Source: Candidatus Aminicenantes bacterium UBA4085
Lineage (GTDB): Bacteria > Acidobacteriota > Aminicenantia > Aminicenantales > UBA4085
Assembly: GCA_002383325.1 (NCBI GenBank)
Contig: DFYJ01000076.1
Coordinates: 6,509-21,242, forward strand
Direction of reading: 5' to 3'
DNA: 14,734 bases
This document shows positions 1 through 5,837 of this stretch, one piece after another. Position numbers and translations under genes: made by a program. Under the pieces are notes generated by a model. That model was not told the DNA's origin, ran no database searches, and saw only the letters and a list, made by a program, of their open reading frames with translations. The stretch's first letter is position 1. Every line of letters starts with the position of its first letter.

Positions 1-170
1 AGGATCTTCATCAGGGTGCTCTTGCCGGCCCCGTTCTCGCCGAGCAGGGCATGGACCCGGCCGGGAGCGAGTTCGAAGTCGACCCGGTCGAGGGCCGTCG
101 TGGCTCCGAAGCGCTTGCCGATGCCCTTCATCGAAAGGACGGGGCCGGCGGCGGAGGTCGAGGCGGTCAT
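1..170 (-). CDS. Sugar ABC transporter ATP-binding protein, N-terminal part (cut by window edge)
   Basis: The visible 56 codons are the start of a carbohydrate-importer ATPase of the RbsA/MglA kind, which hydrolyses ATP on the cytoplasmic face to drive uptake of a monosaccharide. The first nucleotide-binding domain begins at about residue 11 ([12 protein letters not shown]), and a perfect Walker A motif, GENGAGKST, lies at residues 44-52. RbsA-type proteins usually run to about 500 residues with two such domains, so most of the gene lies left of the window. The ATG at 168-170 overlaps the stop of the binding-protein gene as ATGA, which implies translational coupling in one operon. The permease would be expected next, outside the window. 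Substrate cannot be told from this fragment. Confidence is high for the family and moderate for the two-domain sugar subclass, which rests mainly on the neighbour. Confidence 0.88.
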   Translation of the reverse strand, partial: MTASTSAAGPVLSMKGIGKRFGATTALDRVDFELAPGRVHALLGENGAGKSTLMKI

Positions 171-1186
171 CGCTCGAGGATCGAGAGGTCGGGCGTCAGA
201 AGCATCCTGATCTCGTCCGTGGACATGTTGTCCTTGGTGGCCAGGGCGACCCCGGTGTCGATGAGCTGGGAGATGGTCTCGCCCCGCAGATACTGGACCA
301 TCGTCCGGACGCCCAGGTAGCCCATCTTGACCGGGTTCTGCAGGACCAGCCCGTCCAGGTGCCCGTCGGCCAGCGCCTGGACCAGCTTGGGCGAGCTGTC
401 GAAGCCGACGAAGCGGATCCTGCCCGCCAGGCCGGACTCCTGGACGGCCCGCAGGGCCCCGAAGGTGCTGGACTCATTGGGGCAGAAGAGGCCGTCGGCG
501 TCATGGAAGCGGCTGAGCAGGTTCTCCGCGGTCTGGTAGGCGGTCTCCGTGGTCGGGCCGGCGTATTGGTCCTTGGCCAGCAGGGTCAGACCGGGGAACT
601 CGCGCTCGATCGTCTCCAGGAAGCCCCTCTCGCGCTCGGTCGTCGAGGCCGATCCCGCCTGGTAGCGGATGACCAGGATGCGGGCCCGGCCGGTGAGCAG
701 GCCGCCCATGCGGCGGGCCGCCAGGACGCCGCCCTGGTAATTGTCCGTGGCGATGAAGCTGATGTAGTCCTTGCCCTGCAGGCCCGAGTCGACGATGACG
801 ACCGGGATCTTGTCCCGCATGGCGTCCTGGACGGGCCGGACCAAAGCCCGGTCGTCCAGCGGGGCCAGGACGATGCCGTCGACACCGCGGCTGATGACAT
901 CCTCGACCACGGTGATCTGCTGGGCCCGGTCGTCCTCTTTCTGGGGTCCTTTCCAGATGATCTCGACACCCAGCTCCTTGGCCGCCTGCAGGGCCCCGGC
1001 ATGGATGGATTTCCAGAACTCGTGGGTCGTTCCCTTGGGGATGACGGCGATCTTGAGGACCTTGGCCGCGCCGTCCGAAGGAGGCGCCTCCGGCCGGCCG
1101 CAAGCGGCCGGGAGGAGCGCCGCGGCCAGGAGGGCGAGCGCGCCGGCGGCGGCGAAGAGCGGAGATGAGCCGTGGCGGGAGTTCAT
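167..1186 (-). CDS. Periplasmic sugar-binding lipoprotein (RbsB-like, Peripla_BP_4)
   Basis: This 339-residue protein is the substrate-binding part of a sugar ABC importer, tethered in the periplasm. The N-terminus has basic residues, a hydrophobic stretch (about 10-25) and a lipobox LPAAC with Cys29, so it should be processed by signal peptidase II. The mature part has the two-lobe type I binding-protein pattern: an opening strand [14 protein letters not shown], then [12 protein letters not shown], then IPVVIVDSG, and later [18 protein letters not shown] and IRFVGFDSS. These segments are typical of ribose/galactose-binding proteins and of LacI effector domains. There is no DNA-binding helix-turn-helix and there is an export signal, so it is not a repressor. 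The gene precedes its ATPase with a 4-bp overlap. A good promoter (TTGACT/TATAGA) sits so close to the ATG that the mRNA may be leaderless. The exact sugar is unknown; ribose, xylose or another aldose is possible. Confidence 0.92.
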   Translation of the reverse strand: MNSRHGSSPLFAAAGALALLAAALLPAACGRPEAPPSDGAAKVLKIAVIPKGTTHEFWKSIHAGALQAAKELGVEIIWKGPQKEDDRAQQITVVEDVISRGVDGIVLAPLDDRALVRPVQDAMRDKIPVVIVDSGLQGKDYISFIATDNYQGGVLAARRMGGLLTGRARILVIRYQAGSASTTERERGFLETIEREFPGLTLLAKDQYAGPTTETAYQTAENLLSRFHDADGLFCPNESSTFGALRAVQESGLAGRIRFVGFDSSPKLVQALADGHLDGLVLQNPVKMGYLGVRTMVQYLRGETISQLIDTGVALATKDNMSTDEIRMLLTPDLSILER

Positions 1187-1194
1187 GGGCCGAG

Positions 1195-1222
1195 TCTATA
1201 ACGGAATTCGCGGTCGAGTCAA
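1195..1222 (-). promoter_or_regulatory. Sigma70-type promoter of the sugar ABC operon
   Basis: Read on the minus strand: -35 TTGACT (1222-1217), 16-bp spacer, -10 TATAGA (1200-1195). A run of eight T lies a few bases upstream of the -35 (1237-1230), where an UP element would sit. Only 8 nt separate the -10 from the ATG at 1186, so transcription would begin at or next to the start codon. No Shine-Dalgarno is visible. The assignment is by inspection only. Confidence 0.6.
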
Positions 1223-1260
1223 AGCAAGCAAAAAAAAGCCAAGCAGCCGCCCCCATCCTC

Positions 1261-1281
1261 CCCCCGGCGCGGGGCCGGGGG
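1261..1281 (-). terminator. GC-rich hairpin downstream of the 65-aa gene, probable terminator
   Basis: A perfect 8-bp stem (CCCCCGGC paired with GCCGGGGG) with a 5-nt loop stands 41 bp beyond the stop codon of the 65-residue gene, between two same-strand transcription units. It has no U tract directly after it; the nearest T run on the minus strand is the eight-T run at 1237-1230, about 24 nt further on. It is therefore an imperfect intrinsic terminator or a stabilising 3' hairpin. The position favours termination before the sugar ABC promoter. Confidence 0.45.
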
Positions 1282-1322
1282 AAGAACGAGGCCGACGACT
1301 TGACCGGGAGAGAGGAGAGCTT

Positions 1323-1520
1323 CTACTTCTTCTTCAGGATGGGCATGCCGGTCTTGGTGGTCTCCATGACCTTGAGGCCTTCGGGCACGGCATCGATGGC
1401 GCCCGGCTTGATCTCGCGGGCGAAGTAATAAATCATCTGCTTGCGCCCGCCCTTGAGCGTCACGTTCTTCCCATGCAGGTAGTAGACCGTGCCCTTGGAA
1501 TTCTTGAACTCGAACGCCAT
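1323..1520 (-). CDS. Small conserved-looking protein of unknown function (65 aa)
   Basis: I do not recognise a named family with certainty. The product is a small, basic, tyrosine-rich cytoplasmic protein with no signal peptide or membrane segment. It begins MAFEFKNSKGTVYYLHGKNV and ends with a lysine cluster (MPILKKK). The pattern of short alternating hydrophobic stretches (YYLHGK, QMIYYFAREI, GLKVMET) suggests a small beta-rich fold, possibly nucleic-acid binding given its charge; that is only inference. The start is well supported: AGGAGG lies 7 nt before the ATG, and a TTGACA-type promoter stands about 95 bp upstream. It appears to be a single-gene unit ended by a strong hairpin. Codon use resembles the neighbours, so it is probably native. 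Coding confidence is high because of the good ribosome site and promoter. Confidence 0.8.
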   Translation of the reverse strand: MAFEFKNSKGTVYYLHGKNVTLKGGRKQMIYYFAREIKPGAIDAVPEGLKVMETTKTGMPILKKK

Positions 1521-1611
1521 GATGGAACCTCCTCTTCGAACGTCGCTCCGAGGACTGCGCCCGCGGACGGGACCGCCCGCTTCGAGCGTGTTTCCCCTGG
1601 GGACCTTTTCA

Positions 1612-1641
1612 ATTGTCCATCGAATCCTTCCCCTGTGTCAA
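1612..1641 (-). promoter_or_regulatory. Promoter of the 65-aa gene
   Basis: On the minus strand a consensus -35 TTGACA (1641-1636) is followed, after 18 bp, by GACAAT (1617-1612), which matches the -10 consensus at four of six positions. This predicts a start near 1605 and an 85-nt leader that ends in a strong AGGAGG site. The leader contains a short CCCCAGGGG palindrome but no riboswitch fold that I recognise. Confidence 0.5.
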
Positions 1642-1716
1642 GGCGAGGCCGGGCCTTATCGGCGCCCCGCGGCCATCACCGCAGATCTCCTTGCCCCGTC
1701 CCGCTCCCGGAACGTC

Positions 1717-1998
1717 TCAATGGGTGTAGCCCATGTCCGGCGGAGCGGCCCCGGGATCGATCGGCCCGCGCTCGGACTCGAACCGCTGGACGTTGGAGGC
1801 CAGCGCCTGCAGGAACCGCTTGGCGTGAGCCGGACAGAGGATAATCCGGCTGAGGAGCTTCCCGCTCGGCCCGTCGGGAGAGAGGAAGGCAAAGTCGAAA
1901 ATGAACTCCTCGCCCGAATGCCGGATGGCGGCCAAGTTCGAATACAGCCCTACGGCCACGCCCTCGTCCACCTTGATGTCGATTTTTTTCTCGTCCAC
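1717..1998 (-). CDS. DUF3467-family protein (93 aa)
   Basis: A 93-residue soluble protein of the DUF3467 family, whose function is unknown. The typical core is visible: DIKVDEGVAVGLYSNLAAI at about residues 7-25, then HSGEEFIFDFAFLSPDG, then SRIILCPAHAKRFLQALASN at 50-69. Family members are usually 90-110 residues, so the length fits. The frame stays open far upstream, but a GTG at 1998 is preceded at 5 nt by AGGAGG, and homologous sequence starts right there (VDEKKIDIKVDE), so I place the start at 1998. An AT-rich island at about 2015-2050, unusual in this GC-rich window, probably carries its promoter, though no convincing -35/-10 pair stands out. The tail after residue 75, rich in Pro, Gly and Asp, looks disordered. 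Confidence 0.88.
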   Translation of the reverse strand: MDEKKIDIKVDEGVAVGLYSNLAAIRHSGEEFIFDFAFLSPDGPSGKLLSRIILCPAHAKRFLQALASNVQRFESERGPIDPGAAPPDMGYTH

Positions 1999-2041
1999 GT
2001 CGACCTCCTGGAACGAATCGCAAATTATTTGAAAATATTTC

Positions 2042-2069
2042 TTGCCTTTCGGAGCCGTGGATGTATAAT
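2042..2069 (+). promoter_or_regulatory. Orphan plus-strand promoter-like sequence
   Basis: TTGCCT and a perfect TATAAT are separated by 16 bp, pointing rightward, yet no plus-strand gene follows until 3313. About 20 nt downstream is a 5-bp hairpin (GGGCT/AGCCC, 2089-2104) and then five T (2110-2114), which resembles a weak terminator. Any transcript would be only about 40 nt. It may be a chance match in an AT-rich island, a tiny RNA, or transcription opposing the agmatinase mRNA. Confidence 0.25.
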
Positions 2070-2157
2070 GTCCTTGGCTTTCTTGCGCGGGCTGGAGAGA
2101 GCCCCCACCTTTTTGGTTCCCATCATCAACCCCCCTTTTGCTGACAACAGCCCGCAT

Positions 2158-2175
2158 AACCCCCCCGGAGGGGTT
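2158..2175 (-). terminator. Hairpin downstream of the ureohydrolase gene
   Basis: AACCCC and GGGGTT form a 6-bp stem with a 6-nt loop, 16 nt after the stop codon of the ureohydrolase; neighbouring C7 and G6 tracts allow alternative pairings. There is no U tract behind it. The 193-bp gap between this gene and the DUF3467 start otherwise holds only the AT-rich island and the orphan promoter-like motif. Confidence 0.35.
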
Positions 2176-2191
2176 CGAGGGGGGAGAGGGA

Positions 2192-3037
2192 TCAAGGCCT
2201 GACCATCCGGCCCGCGACCTCCTGAATGATCTTGAAGGCCGCGGCGGCCGTGATCCCGGAGGCATCCCGCGAGGGATTCAGCTCGACCACATCCAAGCCG
2301 ACAATGGCGGCCCGGACCGACTGCAGGACGCCCAGCGCCTGGCGCATGCTCAACCCGCCCGGCTCGTGATGGGAGACGCCCGGCGCGAAGGCCGGATCCA
2401 GGGCATCGAGATCGAAAGAGACATACAGGGGATTGTCGAAGGTCAGATCCAGACCGTCCCGGAAATCCCTCATCTCCACCCAGCGCACGCCGTACTTGGC
2501 CGCCAGGGCCCGGTGCTCCTCGGTCGCCGTCCGGATGCCGACCTGGACCAGTCGGACCGCCAACCCATCCTCCAGGATGCGGGCGAAGGGGCAGGCATGC
2601 GACAGCCGATCTCCATAGAGGTCCTCATAGAGGTCCGGATGGGCATCGAAGTGGAGGATGTCCAGCTTGGGAAACGGGCTGGCCAAAGCCCGCACGGCGG
2701 GATAAGTGATGGAATGATCCCCGCCCAGGATGATCGGCTTGGCGCCCGCGGCCAGGATGGCGGAGACTCCCTTGGTGATCAGGCCGAAGGACTTGTCGAT
2801 GTCGCCCGATGTGTCCACGTCGCCCAGATCGACCAGGACCGTGTCCCGCTCCAGGTTGACGCCCAGCTCGGTCTCGGGGTTGTAGCACTTGCCGGTCGAG
2901 ACGGCCCGGATGGCGGCCGGTCCCGCGGCCTGGCCGCGCTTGTAGCTCGACTTCTCGTCGAAGGGCACGCCGAGGACGGCGATGTCATAACGGGGATGCT
3001 CGGACAGAAGCTTGAGGGCGCCGCCGAAATCGCTCAT
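2192..3037 (-). CDS. Agmatinase/arginase-family ureohydrolase, plant-arginase-like
   Basis: A 281-residue manganese hydrolase that should split a guanidino compound (agmatine or arginine) into urea and an amine. All metal-binding motifs are present: GGDHS at 105-109 (His108), FDAHPD at 130-135 (Asp131, His133, Asp135) and SFDLDALDP at 207-215 (Asp209, Asp211). Several stretches resemble plant arginases more than SpeB: SHACPFARI at 146-154, LVQVGIRTAT at 163-172 and DPAFAPGVSHHEPGGLS at 214-230. Plant enzymes belong to the agmatinase-like branch, so substrate is uncertain. The frame is open to 3178, but the ATG at 3037 has GGGAGG 6 nt upstream and a TATAAT promoter lies at 3072-3077 inside the longer version. 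I therefore use 3037. It is a monocistronic unit divergent from the pilus-associated operon. Confidence 0.93.
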   Translation of the reverse strand: MSDFGGALKLLSEHPRYDIAVLGVPFDEKSSYKRGQAAGPAAIRAVSTGKCYNPETELGVNLERDTVLVDLGDVDTSGDIDKSFGLITKGVSAILAAGAKPIILGGDHSITYPAVRALASPFPKLDILHFDAHPDLYEDLYGDRLSHACPFARILEDGLAVRLVQVGIRTATEEHRALAAKYGVRWVEMRDFRDGLDLTFDNPLYVSFDLDALDPAFAPGVSHHEPGGLSMRQALGVLQSVRAAIVGLDVVELNPSRDASGITAAAAFKIIQEVAGRMVRP

Positions 3038-3071
3038 GGTCGACCTCCCGAGGATCGATGGGATGCGGCCC

Positions 3072-3080
3072 ATTATAGCA
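3072..3080 (-). promoter_or_regulatory. Extended -10 promoter of the ureohydrolase gene
   Basis: On the minus strand TGCTATAAT is a perfect -10 with the TGn extension. No good -35 is present, which the extended -10 can compensate for. The predicted start lies near 3065, giving a leader of about 28 nt that carries the GGGAGG ribosome site. Confidence 0.6.
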
Positions 3081-3091
3081 GAAACGGCAGA

Positions 3092-3119
3092 CTCCCCCGA
3101 TCCGGGGGGACCGGGGGAG
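3092..3119 (-). repeat. GC-rich inverted repeat over the ureohydrolase -35 region
   Basis: CTCCCCCG (3092-3099) is the inverse complement of CGGGGGAG (3112-3119), and CCCCCG/CGGGGG can also pair tightly across ATC in the left part (3094-3108). It covers the place where the -35 box of the minus-strand promoter would be, in a divergent region where no terminator is needed. It could be an operator, an mRNA hairpin of an upstream transcript, or a G/C-run artefact. Confidence 0.35.
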
Positions 3120-3312
3120 CGCTGAAAGGAGGGTGAGAACTTGACCCCATGATGGACCCGTCCGCCCCGGCCGTCCATCGCCGCCGGCGGTCAATCCGCG
3201 GGTGAATCGCCCTCACCCCCACCGGGCCGGCCCAGCCGCGCGAGGCTAGCCGCGCGGGATGATGACTTGGCATTGCCGATCTTCCTCACTATAATACCGC
3301 CGGGCATCCCAC
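3120..3312. other. Divergent intergenic region between ureohydrolase and ABC operon
   Basis: No gene is supported here. The right end carries a strong plus-strand promoter. Just before its -35 the 9-mer AGCCGCGCG occurs twice in direct orientation (3234-3242 and 3248-3256, 14 bp apart), a possible regulator site. The rest is GC-rich sequence without recognisable structure. Confidence 0.4.
3267..3295 (+). promoter_or_regulatory. Near-consensus sigma70 promoter of the ABC-pilD operon
   Basis: TTGGCA (3267-3272), exactly 17 bp, then a perfect TATAAT (3290-3295). Transcription should begin at about 3302, only about 11 nt before the ATG at 3313, and no Shine-Dalgarno is seen in between. This is the best promoter in the window. 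Confidence 0.7.
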
Positions 3313-4230
3313 ATGAGCTGCGTCCTGGAGTTCACCGACGTCCGCAAGACGTTCCGGCTCGGATTCATCCCCAAGCCGCGCGAGGTCCTCAAAGGCATCA
3401 CCTTCGCCGTCGAGGAGGGGGAAGTCTTCGGCTACCTCGGTCCCAACGGAGCCGGTAAGACGACCACCATCAAGTGCGCCCTGGGCCTGATCTTCCCGGA
3501 CGCCGGGACGATCCGCCTCTTCGGCCGACCCCACCTCGATCCCAAGGCCAAGACCGGCCTGGGCTTCCTGCCCGAGAATCCCTACTTCTACGACTACTTG
3601 ACGGCCTCCGAGTTCCTCGACTTCTATGCCCGGCTGTTCGGGATCCCGGCCGAGGTTCGGAGCGAGCGGATTCCGCGCCTTCTCCGGCAGGTGTCCATGG
3701 AGCGGGCCGCGGACCTGCCGCTGCGCAAGTTCTCGCGCGGCATGCTGCAGCGGGTCGGCTTGGCTCAGGCCCTGATCAACGATCCGTCGCTCGTCATCCT
3801 GGACGAGCCGCTGGGCGGGCTGGACCCGCTCGGCCGCAAGGAGATCCGGGACATCATCCTGGGCCTGCGCGACGCCGGCAAGACGGTCGTCTTCACATCC
3901 CATATCCTGCAGGACATCGAGATGATCTGCCGCCGGGTGGCCGTCATCATCGGCGGCCGGATCCTGAGCCAGGGGCGGCTCGCGGACCTCGTCTCGGAGA
4001 AGGTCCTCTTCACCGAGATCACGGTTTCGGGAGTGCCGGAGGCCGAGCTGGCCGCCTTCGGAGCCTGTCTCGGCGAGCCCGGCGGCCGGGTCCTGGTCAA
4101 GGTCTCCGATGAGCCCGGAGTCGAGGCGGTCCTGGAGACGGTCCGGGCCCGCAAGGCCCGTGTGCATTCGCTGGTGCCGCGGACCCAAACCTTGGAAGAT
4201 ATCTTCGTCGACATGGTCAGGACGAAATGA
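3313..4230 (+). CDS. ABC-2 type transporter ATP-binding protein (PilH-like candidate)
   Basis: A 305-residue cytoplasmic ATPase that powers the membrane partner encoded next. Walker A is GPNGAGKTT at 43-51; the Q-loop position reads GFLPENP (84-90), with Glu-Asn where Gln is usual; the signature is FSRGMLQR (140-147), the ABC-2 variant of LSGGQ; Walker B is LVILDEP (160-166), followed by the D-loop GGLD; the switch His is His197 (FTSH). Residues after about 215 form the accessory C-terminal domain common in exporters of this class. The gene overlaps the permease by ATGA. Its position two genes before a prepilin peptidase recalls the PilH ATPase of Myxococcus xanthus, needed for type IV pili. 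General identity as an ABC-2 ATPase is sure; the pilus role is inferred from context. Confidence 0.95.
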   Translation: MSCVLEFTDVRKTFRLGFIPKPREVLKGITFAVEEGEVFGYLGPNGAGKTTTIKCALGLIFPDAGTIRLFGRPHLDPKAKTGLGFLPENPYFYDYLTASEFLDFYARLFGIPAEVRSERIPRLLRQVSMERAADLPLRKFSRGMLQRVGLAQALINDPSLVILDEPLGGLDPLGRKEIRDIILGLRDAGKTVVFTSHILQDIEMICRRVAVIIGGRILSQGRLADLVSEKVLFTEITVSGVPEAELAAFGACLGEPGGRVLVKVSDEPGVEAVLETVRARKARVHSLVPRTQTLEDIFVDMVRTK

Positions 4231-4994
4231 GCGCCATAGGGACCATCGCCCGCAACACCTTCAAGGAAGCAGTCCGCGACCGCGTCCTCTACCTGCTGCT
4301 CTTCTTCGCCGGCGTCTCGATCGGACTTTCCCGGGTTCTGGCCCTGCTGACCGTCGGCGACCGGATAAAGATCGTCAAAGACGTCGGGCTGGCCTCCATC
4401 GCCTTCTTCGGGGCCCTGATGGCCATCCTCATCGGCACCGGCCTGGTGTCCAAGGAGATCGAGAAGCGGACCATCTTCACCCTCCTGGCCAAGCCCATCC
4501 GCCGGGCCGAGTTCCTGCTGGGCAAGTTCGCCGGCCTGGTCTTGGTCCTCCTGGTCATGACCGGGCTGATGAGCCTGATCCTGCTGCTGCTGGTCTTCGT
4601 CCAAACCCTGACCGTTGACGTCAAGCTCCTGGCCGCCGTCTTCTTCCTCTTCCTGGAGCTCGTCCTCCTGACGGCCGTGGCCATCCTCTTCTCCTGCTTC
4701 TCCACCCCCATTCTCAGCTCGCTCTACGCCCTCGGCTTCTATCTGATCGGCCACTTCAGCTGGAGCCTGGAGACGCTCATCCGGAAGATGCGCCCCGGGG
4801 CGGGGCGGACGGCGGTCAAGGCCCTGCACCTCGTTCTGCCCGACCTGGAAATCCTCAACTATAAGACGGAGGTTGTCCACGGCCTGGCCATCCCGGCCGC
4901 GGCCTGGCTGACCGGCCCCGCCTACGCAGCCGTCTACACGGCCTTTGTCCTGGCCCTGGCCGCGCTGGTCTTCCGGCGCCGCGACTTCGTCTGA
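4227..4994 (+). CDS. ABC-2 type transporter permease (PilI-like candidate)
   Basis: A 255-residue inner-membrane protein, the transmembrane partner of the ATPase before it. About six hydrophobic segments can be seen: near residues 20-45, 52-72, 95-120, 132-155, 160-178 and 228-250. Between the second and third lies the cytoplasmic stretch SKEIEKRTIFTLLAKPIRR, a hallmark of ABC-2 permeases of the NosY type. The N-terminal amphipathic part (IARNTFKEAVRDRVLY) is also typical. The ATG overlaps the ATPase stop by 4 bp, so the two are translationally coupled and probably made in a fixed ratio. The cargo is unknown. The neighbouring prepilin peptidase suggests a role in pilus assembly, as for PilI in Myxococcus, but sequence alone cannot separate this from a lipid or peptide exporter. 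Confidence 0.93.
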   Translation: MSAIGTIARNTFKEAVRDRVLYLLLFFAGVSIGLSRVLALLTVGDRIKIVKDVGLASIAFFGALMAILIGTGLVSKEIEKRTIFTLLAKPIRRAEFLLGKFAGLVLVLLVMTGLMSLILLLLVFVQTLTVDVKLLAAVFFLFLELVLLTAVAILFSCFSTPILSSLYALGFYLIGHFSWSLETLIRKMRPGAGRTAVKALHLVLPDLEILNYKTEVVHGLAIPAAAWLTGPAYAAVYTAFVLALAALVFRRRDFV

Positions 4995-4997
4995 GCC

Positions 4998-5837
4998 ATG
5001 AAAAGGAGCCCCGTCCCGGCCGTCGTCCTCATCCTGGCCCTAGCCGCCTCGGCCGGGCTGAAGACGCTCAACGACGGCCTGCCCCGGACCAAGGTCCCGG
5101 GCTCCGGCATCATCTACATCCCCTCGGGCGCCTATCTGAAGCCGGTCACCTTCGGCTTCTCCTCGCTGGCTGCCGACCTGATCTTCCTCTGGTCCATCCA
5201 GTACTTCGGCAACCCGGCCATCCCGGACAAGCTCGAGCACTTCACCCATATCTTTTCCATCATCTCCGAGCTCGACCCCCGCTACATCGACCCCTACGAA
5301 GTCGGGGCCCTCATCGCCCTCTACGACGCCCGGGACGTTCCGCTGGCCATCAGCATCCTGGACATGGGCCTGGCCAAGAATCCCGGCCGCTGGATCTTCC
5401 CGCTCGAGGCAGGGCATTACGCCCAGCTTTACGCCAAGGACATCGACCTGGCCCGAACCTATTACAAGAAGGCCATGGACATCCCGGGCGCGCCGGCGAT
5501 CGCCAAGCGGCTCTACGCCAACGCCGCGTTCAAGGCCATGGATTTCCGGACCGCCTGGGAGACCTGGCTGGAGGTCCGCGACACCGCCGACGACGAGGAG
5601 ATCCGCAAGATCGCCTCCAACCACCTCTACAACATCCAGTCCGTCGTCGACGCCCAGGCCGTCCGCAACGCCGTCTTCGAGTTCCGGTCCCGGGCGGGGC
5701 GCAACCCGTCCAGCCTGGAGGAGCTCGTCCGGGCCGGCCTGCTGCGGGAGGTTCCCCGCGATTACGACGGCCGCGACTATCTCTATGATCCGCAAACGGG
5801 CGGGATCTCGACCCGGGTGAACCCATGGAAGCGATGA
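4998..5837 (+). CDS. Membrane-anchored TPR-like protein with pseudopilin-like C-terminal segment
   Basis: A 279-residue protein I cannot name. The N-terminus has a short basic start and a hydrophobic stretch (about 7-21) that acts as a signal anchor or signal peptide, so the body lies outside the cytoplasm. Residues of about 80-215 are helical and read like degenerate tetratricopeptide repeats (ARTYYKKAMDIPGAPAIAKR, ALYDARDVPLAISILDMGL). The last 55 residues (AVFEFRSRAGRNPSSLEELV, then VPRDYDGRDYLYDPQTGG) resemble the C-terminal part of GspG-type pseudopilins, where a 'P.DPWG.Y.Y' motif precedes the calcium-binding loop. It starts 3 bp after the permease stop and overlaps pilD by 13 bp, so it belongs to the same operon. 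A scaffold role linking the transporter and pilus assembly is a guess. Confidence 0.8.
   Translation: MKRSPVPAVVLILALAASAGLKTLNDGLPRTKVPGSGIIYIPSGAYLKPVTFGFSSLAADLIFLWSIQYFGNPAIPDKLEHFTHIFSIISELDPRYIDPYEVGALIALYDARDVPLAISILDMGLAKNPGRWIFPLEAGHYAQLYAKDIDLARTYYKKAMDIPGAPAIAKRLYANAAFKAMDFRTAWETWLEVRDTADDEEIRKIASNHLYNIQSVVDAQAVRNAVFEFRSRAGRNPSSLEELVRAGLLREVPRDYDGRDYLYDPQTGGISTRVNPWKR

Noticed and set aside
167..1186. LacI-type transcription repressor
   Set aside because: The sugar-binding fold is shared, but the protein has a lipobox signal and no helix-turn-helix, and it precedes an ABC ATPase.
2158..2184. Riboswitch in the leader of the DUF3467 gene
   Set aside because: The C and G runs pair locally near the end of the ureohydrolase gene, too far from the DUF3467 start and without conserved riboswitch features.
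3038..3178. N-terminal extension of the ureohydrolase to 3178
   Set aside because: The extension has no homology pattern, contains a perfect TATAAT promoter, and the ATG at 3037 has a strong ribosome site.
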